The translations under genes were made by a program, and so were the position numbers. DNA of 64,000 nucleotides from Agriotes lineatus (lineage: Eukaryota > Arthropoda > Insecta > Coleoptera > Elateridae), in NCBI GenBank assembly GCA_940337035.1, contig OW679197.1:55263903-55327902 (forward strand). Reading direction: 5' to 3'. Shown in pieces: positions 11,361-24,309 of this stretch. The notes beneath the pieces are model-generated. The model ran no database searches and was not told the DNA's origin. It saw only the letters and a program-made list of their open reading frames with translations. Each line of letters begins with the position of its first letter. Position 1 is the first letter of the stretch.

Positions 11361-14300
11361 TAAAAAATTTCGAAAGGATTAAATGTGCAGATTTTGAACA
11401 CCGTTAAGATCCAGAACCACTACTTTACAATAAAAGGGTAACTGACAAAAACATAAGTTTTTGGTAACGTTTGCTATCATTCAATTGTTTTCTGTTGCTT
11501 ATAGTAGCCGCCCAAGGCTTCGAATTTGTTTTCATGAAATTGTTAATATATACAAAATATTTGTCTGGTTACATTGAAATTATTACTATACCTACGCAAA
11601 TACTTTAAGATAACTAAATACAGGGCGTTATATTTAAGTAAGCCATATTTTCTTGAGCAACCGTTTTTTCTAATGTACATACATCGCCTTCGTATCTGTA
11701 ACTTTTATATAAACACATCTTATGTAACTACCATACTTTTAGAAATATCTTCCACCTCCAAATCGTTGCCGGCCCTATACGATTTTTTGATTTTATACAT
11801 TTTTAGGATATTTTTTTATTATAGCGAATTGTATGTACGGGCTGTACTGCAATCCCAAAAAAATGTTTCGAGAGGAGCTATATTTATACATAAAACATTT
11901 ATCTCGTCGTTTAAACTTCTTTGTGCCGAGCCAGATTATTTAATTTATGGAGGATGCGCTCTTCTGGAAAATAAAATTAAATATGAATTTCTGACAGAAA
12001 AATAAGTGGATCATGAAATCGAATGCGAAAAGAAGTCGGCATGAAAACGCCCGGAGGGCACTTATGATTCATTAAGTTAGTTACAACACAATGCGTTCGC
12101 TTTGTATGCAGAGAACTCAATCTGCGATTTCACGCAGGCGACAATAATATCAAGATTCAAATCGTTTCGCCTCCGGCTGCTGCTAAAACGCACCGAGACA
12201 GGGTGGTACTGAACCAAAAGCGCCTCCACCAAGCTTCCAGTCAAATTCAGAACTCGTTTCTGAAGGCTTCAGAAATGGCAATGGTTAAAAGACGCACAAG
12301 CGCAACCGATCATTTTTTCATTAAGGCATAAGCCATTATTGGCCAGTCCGCCCCTGGAGTTTCCGGCGCTTAGAGTGGGCTGGGGGGTGGATATTATTAT
12401 TTCATTCTCCCTAACAGCGCCGCGACAACATTTCGTTATGTTTTAATCCCGTTTGTGCTCCATACACGTGTCTTTGCTAAACTTTATTCAATTTCACGCT
12501 TCGCCTACCCCGTATTACTATTTTATATTTAAACACATTCCGAACTTTTTGCCCACCTTAATTCCTATTCTTTTTCGAATTTTAATGCCTCCGCTCGCTG
12601 ACATCGTTTCAAGTCCGGAGAAGTTACTTTCGGGATGATAATTGAAGTCTAGGACGCAGCTTTAATCGCTTAATATGGCACTCTCGCTGGCGTTTGCAAT
12701 TGCGTTAGTATATACAGGGTGTATCTAGTTAGATTAATTCCTTGCAGTTTATCAATATTGATAATTACTAGAATTGGTAGTTAAGTTGACGGGTAAGTAA
12801 TGATTAAAATATTTTGCATAATTGAGGTAATTTGAAAGTTGATTTTGATATACATTTTGAAGAGTTACACTTACACCAATGTGAATTTCACGTATACTCA
12901 ACATTCTCCAATTAATTGTAAACCCACTTCAAAGCGACGAATTGTGACAAAGATATTTGCAGCGGGATAATGCAACACCTCATGCAGCTTGAACTACTCT
13001 GCAATTTTTTTGGAATATAATAATTTCAGCTGACTTTTATCTACCTACCTATTGCGATTTCACTCGTTGACACTACTTTTGAAGAGTTTCCTAGTTAATA
13101 CTATTTCTATTTCATCGTTGTTTATTTAACAACTAATAACTATTGGGCGATACATTTTCGTACAACTTACAAAGCTAACAAAAAAAAGTTCTAATGCCGT
13201 CTCCTTTTAGCAGTGACTCTTCCAAATTGCTCCACGGTGATGAGGAAGGTGGTCGCTGTTTTTTCTGCTGAAATTGCTGTGTACAAGAAATTACGACGCA
13301 ATCAGGGCTAGTGTTAGCATTGGTTAGCGAATCGAAGCAGCCAAGTGACATCGAAATAACGAGGCGAGAAATTGAAACAGTAAAGATAACATCTCGCTAA
13401 ATAGCCGCGGGTTAAATCCGTGTTGAGGATAATGGCATTTCTGTGGAACTAAATTAACTCCCTTCGCCCCTGCTAAGCGGTTTGTCTGTCTGTCCGTTTC
13501 CCCAGCCCCGCTGTTGATTGTGCTGTTTTATTCGAATGAACCCCGCGATACTGTTGTCACTCGAGCTTAACCAGTTTCAATTTACATTTCATTTCGCCCG
13601 CAATTTAACTTTAAATATTAAGCCGATGAAGCGGCAAATTTTCGCGATTTCACTTATCATTCGTCAATCAGACGAGCATTAATTGATGAGCAACTGAGCA
13701 AACATGGCCGTTATTAATCGTTGGCATCAGTGTTTGTATTTCAACAGCCAGGTAATGTTATGTATTATACCACAAACAGTACGCACTATATGAAAACTTT
13801 TAATTGTCAAAGCTTCTGAGAAACATATTCGTTTACTTGAAAGTAAATATTCAAACAACTGCCCTTTTTACTAGAGACCCTAAATGTACTAAGAGACGAC
13901 CATTAGATCCACAAATCAATGACCATGTGGTTTAGAAAAATATATTTCATTAAGTATGCATACAGTTTAAAATCGGAAAAAATCAGGTACTCCATGGTAT
14001 GTGAATCCACAACAAATTACCTACTTCTCTCAACTCTTGCACATACAGAATCTCTAGTTTTGCCTCTTAATGGTGTAACCTACTGGCCGAATTTAGAAGT
14101 TTTATTACTGATATAATTCATAAAAATATCATAATGGCCACTCTGCTATCTTATCGCCAGCATCATTTGTACTATTTAATATATGAGTCATTTTATTTTC
14201 CCTAGTTCAGATACAAGGACCTGTAAAAAGGATTTAAAATATTTTCTATTACATACTATGAAAGCTTAACAATGCGATAAGATAACCTAAGCTTTTAATT

Positions 14301-14749
14301 GTTTTCGTTATCGTTTTCAATTGTAAAAACTAATGCGATACCTGAAGAATCATAGAATAACAGTTCAGAAAAAAAACAAAGCTATTAAACTGCTGTTGAA
14401 AGACTATAAACAACGTATAACGACTAAAAAACAGACATTGTGAAACTTTAAATATCAAAGAGAATAGACAGATATTGCTGTACAGCAATAATGGTTAAAG
14501 TTTGTCTCTATAACCTTTAACGACCCCCTTAAGTGTATGAAAAACGAATTAATTGAAATAAAGCAAGAAGCAGAAGTAGAAGAAGACAAAAGAATTGAGA
14601 ATAAAAACAAAGATCAGAAGGCGCAAGCACTTTATCGGAACTTCAGCACATTACTGGGGTGGAGTGGTTTTTGCTTGCCCTCTTTGGGACGCTCGCTTAT
14701 TAAGACACATTCATGTAGTCTTCGTAATCTCTTAAAACTGTGTTTTTAG
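11361..14749. other. No gene seen; includes GC-richer single-copy blocks
   Basis: 12000-12700 and 13190-13720 are less AT-rich and show no repeats within the window; they look like host intronic or intergenic DNA. The 143-codon frame at 11574-12005 is hydrophobic with no family signature and I do not accept it as a gene. Confidence 0.4.
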
Positions 14750-15070
14750 TGTGGTGTGGCCGTTATCCTATCATATATATGATCACCCCATACGTGCGAC
14801 GACTTCGGCTAAAGGAAATCGGCAAGGGAGGCGGAAATTAATTATTGCGAAGCCTAGACGGAGGAAGTCGGTTTACAATCGAGTCATCGATTTATCGATA
14901 CCTACCGTTAGTAGAGAGTGCGAATGGGACAGGGAGTGCCGATAAGGTGAAAACTGATAGAAATTTGTATGCGCATTTTTCGATAACTTTAAAAAAATAT
15001 TTCCCGAACTCTCGACCTCTGGCTCGGTAGTCGAGTATGCATTCCACTAGGCCATACCTGCAGCGTTACC
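14750..15070 (-). mobile_element. tRNA-derived SINE candidate
   Basis: Read on the minus strand, about 15067-15000 looks like a tRNA: an A box TGGCCTAGTGG, an anticodon-like region, and a B-box-like GAGAGTTCGGGAA about 45 nt later. The pol III promoter spacing is right but the acceptor stem is not intact, so this is a SINE head rather than a tRNA gene. The body probably runs leftward; its end is not certain. Confidence 0.5.
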
Positions 15071-15769
15071 GCTTAACGTCTATTAGTGGTTACGAGCATA
15101 CAAGTCAACAAAGATTTACAAACAACACGACAGGACCTATCCAAATGCTTTTAAGTTGTTTATATTGAAATTCCACACAAATTGACACAGAAATAATCTT
15201 AAGAGGTTATGTCGTTCCCGAGATACAATGTTTACATCGATCCGGCGGACACTTTCACTGAACTTAATTTTACGACTTTCTTTTTCAAAGCGGTTGCTGT
15301 CTTCACTAAAGTTATGCAGTTTAGCGAAGCCTTTTATATAATTTTAGGTTGGTAGCTATTGATTGAGCAGTTGCGGCAATAACTGCGAATTAGTAAAAAT
15401 AATCAAGCACGAAAGTAATACTTCGGCAGGTGGTGTCGAAGTAATAAGGGAAATGATATGTAGTGTAGTTGAATACATTTTGCAAAGTGGACATTAACCT
15501 GAGACTTGATAAATAAGACAGTTACTTGACTCAACTGAGTCTAGAATTTGTGCAACTTATACAGAAAACCAAATATCAGCATAATCACTTTCAGTACTGT
15601 ATACTATTGTATGAACTTGAATCATAATATCACAACAAACAAGTTCAACAAATACTTGAAACGCATACCAAATGTAAGGTTGTTTCAGACTATCGTTAAC
15701 TAGCAAACGGAGAACCACAAACAATACACTCACTAAGGACAAAAAATAGAAATACAGCAGAAAGGCTTA

Positions 15770-16830
15770 TATGTTTAGAGATCACTATGAAAGATGATAA
15801 TAAAAAACCCTAAATCAACTTTCTGAAAAACATTCAAGGAATAAACGGAAGAACTAGGATGAACTAGAAATCATGGAGTTGAGGGGCGGCAGAGAGGGTA
15901 TAATTCAGCAGGGTTAATGATAAAGTGAATTTTGTTAATGCTGCTATTTTCTTCTATTCTCTTTTCGTAGCGATTACGAACAGAAATCATTGATTAATAA
16001 GTGTATCTATAATCTATATATATGTATATATTGAGATCATTATGAAATAAGAAACCACAGCGCCCTAAACCAACTTTATGGAAAATACACGTGGAAGAAA
16101 CAGAGAAACAATTATGAACTGGGGAGCAGAAGAGGGGGTTAGATGTCATTCTTTGTTTCTGATATAATTCAAAAGGATAATGACGAAGTCTCTAATAAAT
16201 GTATTCATACCATAGTCTATTATGTATTGAGAAACAAAGATCAACTAAAATTCATAGAGACGATGGGCAGAAAAGATGATTAAATGCCAACATAACGTTC
16301 CTGATGGAATTCGCTAAAGTAGTAATGAAGTGAATTTTGCTATTACTCCTAATTTGCTTCCGTTGTCTTTTCGTAGCGATTACGAACAGCCACCACTGTT
16401 TACTAAATGTATCTATAGTCTACAAGTATGTATTCAGATTGCTATGAAACAAGAGAATAAAGAGCCCTAAATCAACTTTATGGAAAATATTAGCTGAAGA
16501 AACAGAGATACAATAATAAACTGGAGTTCATGGAGAGGAAGGGTAGACGAGTGCGTTAGATGTTATTCTTTGTTCCTGATGTAATTTAAAATGGTAATGA
16601 TGAAGTTAACTGTTCTACTGTTGCTCATTTTCATTTTCTCTTTGCAGTGACTACGGACAGCAATCATTGTCTAATACCTGTATCTATAGTCTATACGTAT
16701 TGAGACCGCTGTGAAATGAGAAAATAAAGAACTCTAAACTAAGTTTATGGTAAACATTCAAGGAAGAAACAAAGAAGCGAGGATAATAACTGTATCCATA
16801 GTATATATGTATTGATATCGTTGTGAAACA
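15770..16830. repeat. Diverged long-unit tandem array
   Basis: Units of roughly 200-270 bp repeat with drift. Each carries GTATCTATAGTCTATA-like, TGTATTGAGAT-like, CCCTAAA-CAACTTTATGGAAAA-like and GAAGAAACAGAGA-like blocks. Unit starts are near 16003, 16408, 16680 and 16790, with shorter or worn units between. CTTTTCGTAGCGATTACGAA occurs twice unchanged. Non-coding satellite-like sequence. Confidence 0.75.
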
Positions 16831-17521
16831 CGATTTCTTACGATTCTAGAAAGATCCGAGCATCTTCTCAAAGCATACTACTATCTGATATGCCGCAAAT
16901 AAACAATAAGACAATTAGTGTTCTGCAATTAATTTGGAAGGATGTCGTAAACCAAAAGTTGCATAAAAACCAAAGCCTTCCAACTAAAGCTACTACTAAA
17001 GGAATTTATTTTAAAAAAATGCATTCATTTTATACAAACTCAGTAGTAATATTCATCTTATAAAGCAGATATACGTATGTAACTAGATATTTACATAGAG
17101 AGAGGGGCGCATGCTTAAAGACCAATAGCATTTATTACTGTAAATTCTCGCCCCATAAGATATTGAATCAAATTGTGTTTGAATCACAGATACCTTTCCA
17201 TGATTATGCACTTATACATGTAGGTAAAGCTGACCTACAACGTTATGAAGATATATTGAAATAATTTTAACTTAAAATAGACTGCAATATTGCTGCGGAG
17301 CCTTTTCTTGAACAAATTAAAGTAAATTAAACTGAACTCAGTAAATGTGAGAGACACGTAAAAGTAATAACATAGAAACTATCTCATTTATAGTATAACA
17401 ATTAGAAAAGTTTTGAGAATGTCTTGAATCAAGAATTTTTTACAACAAATACCTTGTCCTGAAATGAAATACTTTTTATATTTAATATTTTTTATTTTAA
17501 CAAAATTTGCTAATGTTTACA

Positions 17522-17783
17522 TATCGAGAGATCCAAAAAAAAAAACTGTTCCTCAGCGGACTGTGGAAATTCAACGTATGAATAATATGTTGGTGACACT
17601 GTACGTCAATGTCAAATTCGAAGTTAGCAGGTTAGGATTTGCTTCATTTTGTGTCAAAACTGACGGAAAACCTAACCTGATAACCTCGAATTTGACATTG
17701 ACGTACAGTGTCACCAACATATTATTCATACGTTGAATTTCCACAGCCCGCTAAGGAACAGTTTTTTTTTGGATCTCTCGATA
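17522..17783. mobile_element. Near-perfect hairpin element (262 bp)
   Basis: A palindrome whose arms begin TATCGAGAGATCC then poly-A, and contain GTGACACTGTACGTCAATGTC. The two arms are almost identical for about 110 bp, leaving a short centre, so the copy is young. An internal block (GACACTGTA, then AAATTCGA, then GTTAGCAGGTTAGG) recurs in the elements at 23066 and 26311, linking the families. Confidence 0.85.
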
Positions 17784-18400
17784 CATAATATACATAAATG
17801 TAGAATGATATACACAAATACACATATATAGTGTGCGATTAAACAACTATTGTGCTAACAGTTAAACTCGCTCTGGTATTTTAACAGAGCTTTGTAAACG
17901 AATGCCAGACGAATCGTAGACACGGAATTGCCGAATGCTGAATCTGAATGAATAAATACTGGTGCTTCTCTGTCTGTCCTTATACAGCTTCTCGTCAATT
18001 GCTTTTCGGTAGTCGGCTAAACTATTGCTTTTGGGAAAGTGCTATTGTTTATTGGGCCGAATAATTGCTTTATTACCCTCGACGACTGGTCAGTGGAAGC
18101 TTTACTGACTTTTGTCCGAGCGTCAGCAAGAGGATTTTATTATTGGTCTCCTTATCTGTGGGCGGTCAATAGAGTTTTCGCGTTTCTCGACCGGTCGGTT
18201 GCTATTGCCCAAAAAGGATTTTGGGGCTACCTGCAGTTCACTCCCGGCTCCCCTGCTGTTCGAAGTTAACATTAATTCGCCCAAATTTGAGTTTGTAGTT
18301 GCGTGCTCTTGCAATCCGCCATTAGCGACACTTTTTACCTAGTTTATGACACTAGTCAATAACTCGTGCGTAGCGTTGCGTCTAATGCTAGCCATTCGTT
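17784..18400. other. No gene seen; GC-richer block
   Basis: 18000-18350 is less AT-rich and has overlapping short open frames on both strands, none with a recognisable family signature. It may be host non-coding DNA. Confidence 0.35.
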
Positions 18401-18419
18401 GATTTAAGTTGGACAGGCC

Positions 18420-19390
18420 TTCGATCTAAAGTTTTTACTTTTATACTTATATATATCCACTACACCTTCTTCCGTGCTTTCAGGGCTTTGTTATCTATTC
18501 TTTTTGTAATTCATTCGTTGACCGCCATTTTCTTTCATGTTTTTCAGTTCATATTTTTCTTCTCCGGGTATACTGAAGAAATCTGCGCATATAGCCTAGC
18601 TCAACGGTTTATATCTTATCTCTAATTTGGAAGTCGTTACCATATTTCTTCTCCATGTGTTGTTATGCTTTCTACAATAGCCTTAAATTTGTTTCTTCTG
18701 TTTCTTTTGTGAGGTTTTTACTTCATGTGGTTGTTCAATGTAATGTTTTTGTAGCTCTTTTATATTTTGCAACTGTTTCTTCTACCTCTCGTTCCACTTT
18801 ACATTGTTTGATATAATTGAACCTTAATATCTATGTTCTGCGCATTTCCCATTTCTAATTTATTTGCTCGTCCTCCCACACATATATACTGCGTCTTTCT
18901 AAAGTTGATATTTAATACCCATTTCCTATATTTCTCTTTAATTTGCACCATACGTAAAACATGCATCTTCGTCTTGACCAAGTAAAATTTGATCGCTAGC
19001 AAACACTAGTGAGTACAGTGTATTGTCATCTATGAGAATATTCGTCTCTCTACATTTCTTGTACCAGGTTTGCAGGATTGCTTTGTATAGATATTAAATA
19101 GCAATGTATTTTGATAGTTATATACTTCGTGTTAAATTGTTGCACATCTTTAATTGTGTCATATAGCTCTTGTACGGCTTAAATGCATGTTTCTTCTACT
19201 TTCCTTCTTCACACAACCTGCCATATAAAACATCGCTGTATACTATCATTACCCTCTCTTCGCAAAACCACTTCGTTCTTCGCTTTAATGGTCTTCAACC
19301 CATTGGTTTTTCACATATTGTGCAACATATAACGCTGCGCTTTGGGTCTGCGCCATTTTTATAAATTAAGTTAGCTCTTTCTTATTGCCC
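18420..19390 (-). pseudogene. LINE reverse-transcriptase relic
   Basis: The minus-strand frame around 19002-18799 reads like the RT thumb of RTE-like LINEs: a K-E-K-Y-R-K-W-V-L-N-I-N-F-R-K-T-Q-Y segment followed by C-V-G-G. The palm with its YADD-type motif is not readable. Flanking CT-rich sequence on the plus strand fits the rest of the decayed element. Confidence 0.7.
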
Positions 19391-20455
19391 CCTAGTTCAA
19401 TATCAACGAGGTCTCTATTCTACTTAGCCCAGTTCCTGGCTAAAAAAGAATGCTTCATGAAATAAACCAGAAGTTGACTTCTACCCATGCTAAGCTGAAA
19501 ATATTAGCTTAAAAAATGTACTTAAATAAAATACAACTTGTTTACACGCAAATCAGTGACAACAGCTATATTGCCTGCAAAATACAACGCTAACTGATCA
19601 TAAACTTAAAGCGAACAGCTGTTTCTGCTCCACTTTTATATAAACAATAAAGGCACTCTACTTGCTAAAATCTGTTTCTACTACGATGCGGACAATAATA
19701 TCAAATAACTCCGACAGCTATTTATAACGACTCCTGTATGCTGTATGCTGATAGCCCGCTGCACATATGCTTAAGCGCAGTGCGCATACGCACCATGACG
19801 GTATGGATAATTCAGTTTCTACTCCTGTTGCAATGATCGCTTGTAAATAATCAAACATGGTATGCATCACCCACCTTGAGTGATAACTGACGAATTACAG
19901 CTGATTAACTAATTGGAGCTGGAACTCGTTAGCGTCAACGGCGATGCTCTTGTTATTGCGTCACTCAATGACGCGAATTTTTCATTTGTTGGCTCTCCAC
20001 TAAATTGCCAAACTGCATGTCTGCAGGACTTCGGTAACTCTGAAGAGTTAACTGGTTGCTATTACAATGCTTCTCTACTCTCGAATTTCTCCAGAAAAGG
20101 TAGTAATTGGTGCATACCTGAAAAACGATGTCAGTTGGTGTATGTATTTGTGACCATAGCAGACGAATGAAAGCTAGCTTGTGGCGCCTTCTTCCAAAAC
20201 CGAGCGCTTCTGGCGCCGCCAGGTGCGGTGCAGGTTTATTGGTGCGGAATTTACAGACACATTACACATATACCAACAAGTAGCAATTAGCCATAAATCG
20301 GCTGTATATTGAAATTATATTCTAATTATATTCAGGCGAGTCAGGTTTAGCGCGTTACAGTATCCATGTTTGTTCTTATATGTGGAATATATGCTTTCCT
20401 GTATGTTGGTATTCATTACGTTGAGCTCGTCTTTGAATCCTTGAATCTTTCACAA
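19391..20455. other. No gene seen
   Basis: Mixed-composition DNA. An 85-codon frame at 19913-20170 (six Cys) has no recognisable domain and no clear context; it is too weak to call a gene. Confidence 0.35.
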
Positions 20456-20513
20456 AAATGCAGCTTGCTTTCTTCCACGTCGAACGTGAAACAAGTAAGA
20501 CAGTTTCGGGCAT

Positions 20514-20790
20514 TTAGTAGTTGTTAAAATATCTCGTTCCCTCTCGGTTCTTCTTAGCACCTTCATGTTTGTTTAGAAGCTCCTGTCCTATGAAGCCACA
20601 TTTAGAAAGCTTACAATCATAGAAGCTCCGGACTTCACCTCCATATAATAAGATCGACCAAATGTAACATCTCACCACCAACAAACCTATCGAGATATTT
20701 GAAACTTTCCCCCTCCTTAATTGTTTGTCATTAAGATGTAATCTGTCAGCGTGATATGGTGGTGGACATTGTTTTAAATGTACCATATCT
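20514..20790 (-). pseudogene. LINE reverse-transcriptase C-terminal fragment
   Basis: The minus-strand frame has L-L-V-V-R-C-Y-I-W-S-I-L-L-Y-G-G-E, the equivalent of the conserved K-C-Y-V-F-S-x-L-L-Y-G-x-E segment of RTE-like LINEs. Downstream sequence is worn. It lies just upstream of the candidate host exon on the opposite strand. Confidence 0.6.
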
Positions 20791-20881
20791 GATTAACAAT
20801 ATGTCAATTAGTGATCATGCTTGGTTTTCTTTTATATTTGGATTATACAATAGAACTAACTTTATTTTCCGTTTGTTCCAG

Positions 20882-21015
20882 AGTCTTTGGCACAAGAGTT
20901 AGAGATGGAGCGAAAATCCAGGCACCAACAGGTCGAGAGAGACGTGAAATCGCCGCTGCAAGAACGCTCGAGTTACTACAAGAATTCAGTGTTATTCACA
21001 AGTACGGCGACATAA
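20882..21015 (+). CDS. Candidate terminal coding exon of an unidentified host gene
   Basis: A polypyrimidine tract and acceptor (TTTGTTCCAG, AG at 20880-20881) precede a GC-richer exon. In one frame it gives a charged, probably coiled-coil tail (S-L-A-Q-E-L-E-M-E-R-K...) ending at TAA 21013-21015. A second frame stays open to TAA 21096-21098 and ends Gly/Ser-rich. The upstream exon is not in view, so the phase cannot be fixed; I prefer the first frame for its coiled-coil character. A 1-kb UTR-like region with a poly(A) signal follows. The gene family is not recognised. The exon could be a chance acceptor, but the base composition change and UTR argue for a real gene end. Confidence 0.5.
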
Positions 21016-22105
21016 ACGTCGAGGATCTGTCGGAGAGTTCTAGATGGACATACGGGGGAGCTTCGGGGAGTTCCGGCGGCGCCCCCTGGTGTACATAAAT
21101 AAGCTAGAGGACAGCGCGTTTATATACAAGTGTTATCCTACGTGTTTAATAGCGCTAGGTCGTTTATATTGTAGCTACTTGTATACGCAGTAATCATAAC
21201 GCCATTCTTGTTTGTAAAGCTATCGCTTCCTGTGCATTGTACATTGTACATACGGTCCGCACTTACTGTCATCACAGTTCAAAATCGTTTCTTTACTAAC
21301 CGCACGAATATTTACCGTTAAGCAACTCTGTGCATATTTATTTAAAGTTAAGACTGACTTCTGGGCATAATTGCTTTACGGGGCCGTCAAATATCGTTCT
21401 CACGCGGACGGCCTTAACGAAGTAGCTTTACTGTAAATAGTGCAGCTCATGTGTCGTAAATGTAGATACTAGTTAATGGAATTTGGACTAGCACGATCCG
21501 ATTTCGGCCTTCCAGAATCGGGCGGCTCCGGGGTTGGATGTAACATAAATATGCTGCGCAAATCATGTAATCAGATTCAACGTCATCTTTTTTACTACAT
21601 TCTTGTGTAAATTATTGATTATAAGATATAGAACTTTGGGCAGTTGTTACTTAAAAAACTAATTTTTATAACCATAACGTTTGTAGCTCCGAGTCCGAGT
21701 AGGTTTAAATTTTTATAAGTAGGTATTAATACCCACAACTCACTTCCTTTGTAGACAGTTAACCAGAGCTGTAAGTAGTATACGCTCTTTGACAATCACT
21801 GTCAGAATTCAGATCTTCTAGATTTAGTGAATTTATGCATTACGTTGAGTTAGCCACCTGATTTCAACCACAGCATTCTCAGTACATGTGCAATACAGAT
21901 TTTGCATAAATTCACAGCGCGATCGAAAACACTAGGCATAGTTTACGTACGCCGTTTTCGATCGGTTTATATTGTAGTCCACTTGTAAATCTCTCATAGT
22001 AGGTCGTATGAGTCGTTCGCTGAGCGCGTGTATTTATTGTAAATATTTATGTTTGTGTGTGCGTGTGCCTTGTAGCATCAAATAAATCATAAAAAACTGC
22101 CCGCC
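21016..22105 (+). other. Probable 3' UTR with poly(A) signal
   Basis: GC-balanced, repeat-free sequence follows the stop and ends at AATAAA (22081-22086). Downstream composition changes again. Supports a transcript end for the exon at 20882. Confidence 0.5.
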
Positions 22106-23065
22106 TCTCATTTGCCACCGAATTAGAGTGAATCGGATTTTTCACGTTTGCCGCTGCAAAGTAGCTCCCCTCTGGAATTCGTAATCTCGAGCAGCGAATT
22201 CCATTACCGTAGAAAATTTCAACTGGTCATCGTTATTCGATTCGTTAAATTTCAATCATAAATTCGCCATTGGGCGGGGGACGGCGGCAATAACAGAAAT
22301 TCCGGGGGGCGGCAGTCGGAAAAACCGCCGGCTGCGATTGTTCGTTCAATTTTCCCGTACGCCGCTTCTTAGCGTATTGATTTTCGTTTAGTTGTGTTTA
22401 CAAACATGACTCGTGAGTCTTGAAATAAGTTCGTGATAAAGAAGCGGGGTGCGTTTAAAACGATTGCTTGCACGACCCCCGATCTCAATGAGCTTAATTA
22501 GTTTTAAATATATCGACTTTCAACGTTCTGCTGAAGGTGATTCCACGAAGAAGCTGAGATGCCATGCTAAAGGTAAGAACGTTTCCTTTTCATCTTGTGC
22601 TACACCAATTGAGAAGCAATTTAAGCAAGACTATCTATTGTTATACTAGTATCTATCAACTTTAAGTCAAACATCAAAATACGAATTCCAACCTGTGCAA
22701 GGGAGGAACTATCAACAGCAAGATATTTTGTCGCTAAAAACACCGTGAATAATAAAACGCCACAAATAATTTTTAGATATTAGATACTACAGAATTGTTG
22801 CTTAAAGAGAACTCAAGCGAATTAATACTCATTTGTATATCAAAGCACTGAAGTTTAGCTTTTTATCGCGAATGTGGATTTAGTTGCTGAGACCCGTAGG
22901 GAAAAGGCAAATAAACCACATGAGGGATAAACAGGAACTTCAGTGCCGAGGGGTACACTATGTTTTTTTAAATAGATAAATCGCGAAATTACAACATTTT
23001 GACCAACTTTTGTAGGTTATGTTGACGTCGGATGACATTTACTTATCACCTACAAAAATTCGTAA
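22106..23065. other. No gene seen
   Basis: 22106-22440 is GC-richer and may be host regulatory DNA. A frame at 22449-22575 runs into AAAGGTAAGAACG, a good splice-donor context, but no domain or second exon can be recognised. Confidence 0.35.
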
Positions 23066-23482
23066 TAGTATATTACTCTACAAGTTGAGAAACACCACTT
23101 TTCTAACGTGTTGAGTATACTATTTTATCGCATTTCATAAGAAATGTAAAATATTAAATTTTTACACTAACTGTCAAAACATAACCAAGATGAGCATAAC
23201 TCATCCTTGTGTACTAAAGCACAATAAGCAGCTCCAGTTGATGTTATGCGTTTGGCAGTACTGAAGTGTGTTGTTGATGACACTGTAAGTCTATGTCAAA
23301 TTCGAGGTTAGCAGGTTATGTTTTACGTCAATCTATGTCAAAACTGACACTGACACTTCCGTATTGCCAAACGTACAACGAATCGCCGTTGCAAGGCAGA
23401 AAAGTGTTGCTAATGATAAAAGTACCACATTTCTTATCGATTTTGAATGAAGAGATGTAGGTCCAAATGAAATGCGATAAAA
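23066..23482. mobile_element. TTTTATCGCATTTCAT inverted-repeat element, copy 1
   Basis: The core from 23123 to 23482 begins TTTTATCGCATTTCAT and ends with the reverse complement ATGAAATGCGATAAAA. A shared left extension starts TAGTATATTACTCTAC at 23066. The interior holds the GACACTGTA-AAATTCGAGGTTAGCAGG block also found at 17522-17783. It encodes no protein. Confidence 0.75.
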
Positions 23483-23639
23483 CAAATTACTTCACTGCCG
23501 ATTTCTCGTATTTTAATGACGATTTTCACACTCTTCACTGCCGATTTAAAACAAAATTAAGACATAAACCACAGTTTGGAGGTAACAGTTTAAAAACGAC
23601 TTAGTTCAACATACAATATAAATGCCGCACTGTTCAGAA

Positions 23640-23995
23640 CCTTCTTCTTCTATTGGAATTTCTTCTGTTATTTAACGAAATGTGATTTCTAACTCTCTGC
23701 ACATATTTTAAGTGGTCTTCCAACAGGTCTTCTTCCATCCGGTCGTTGACCTCTATATATCTTGGCTATTGGATTTTCATCCATTCAATCCTTGTGTTGA
23801 CACCATTGGCCTTTTTCTTATTAGACCATTTGATCACGTCTTGTATTTTCCAAGTTTATTTTATTGATGCATTTCTTTGTCTATTTCAAAGATAGATCTG
23901 AGGGTCTAAATTTTTTGCGATTGGCACTATTTGTTTTATCCCTGTTGTCTCTACCTTATAAATTTTAATTTTACTGCTTTTTGTGCTTATCCCAG
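23640..23995 (-). pseudogene. Probable LINE tail relic
   Basis: CT-rich plus strand with LINE-like phrases in reverse orientation. No readable RT motif, so the call is weak. Confidence 0.3.
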
Positions 23996-24170
23996 GCGGC
24001 AAACTGACGTCAATTATTAATTAGCACCTACCAGCTGCGACGTCTAAAAAATGACGTACATATGACGTCAATGTGACTTATTGATATCACAGGCAAATGA
24101 CGTCAGCTAACGACCAATCTAGTACGTCGCGTAATACGTCAAATTGACGTACCATTGACGTACTGCTTTT
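23996..24170. repeat. GACGT-dense cluster
   Basis: About nine GACGT or ACGTC motifs occur within 160 bp, several as the full TGACGTCA palindrome. This is the core of CREB/ATF sites. It lies next to the 3' end of the DUF4806-like gene on the minus strand. It could be a transposon subterminal region with clustered transposase sites, or a regulatory cluster. Confidence 0.6.
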
Positions 24171-24309
24171 AACAAAAATTACGTAGATGCAATAAAAGTT
24201 TACTGAAATTACAATGAAATTATAGGTAAACCTTATTTTAGGGTACAGTGTATTTTAATAATAATTTACATATAATATTACTGCTATACTTTAAGAGAAG
24301 TTTTTTTTC

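Noticed and set aside
11574..12005. 143-codon open frame
   Set aside because: Hydrophobic, low-complexity composition in AT-rich DNA without a family signature or gene context.
15000..15067. Functional tRNA gene
   Set aside because: A and B boxes are present but the acceptor stem and anticodon arm do not pair properly; a SINE head is the better reading.
22449..22649. 66-codon frame with a splice-donor-like GGTAAG
   Set aside because: No second exon, no domain and no conserved start; one donor motif is not enough.
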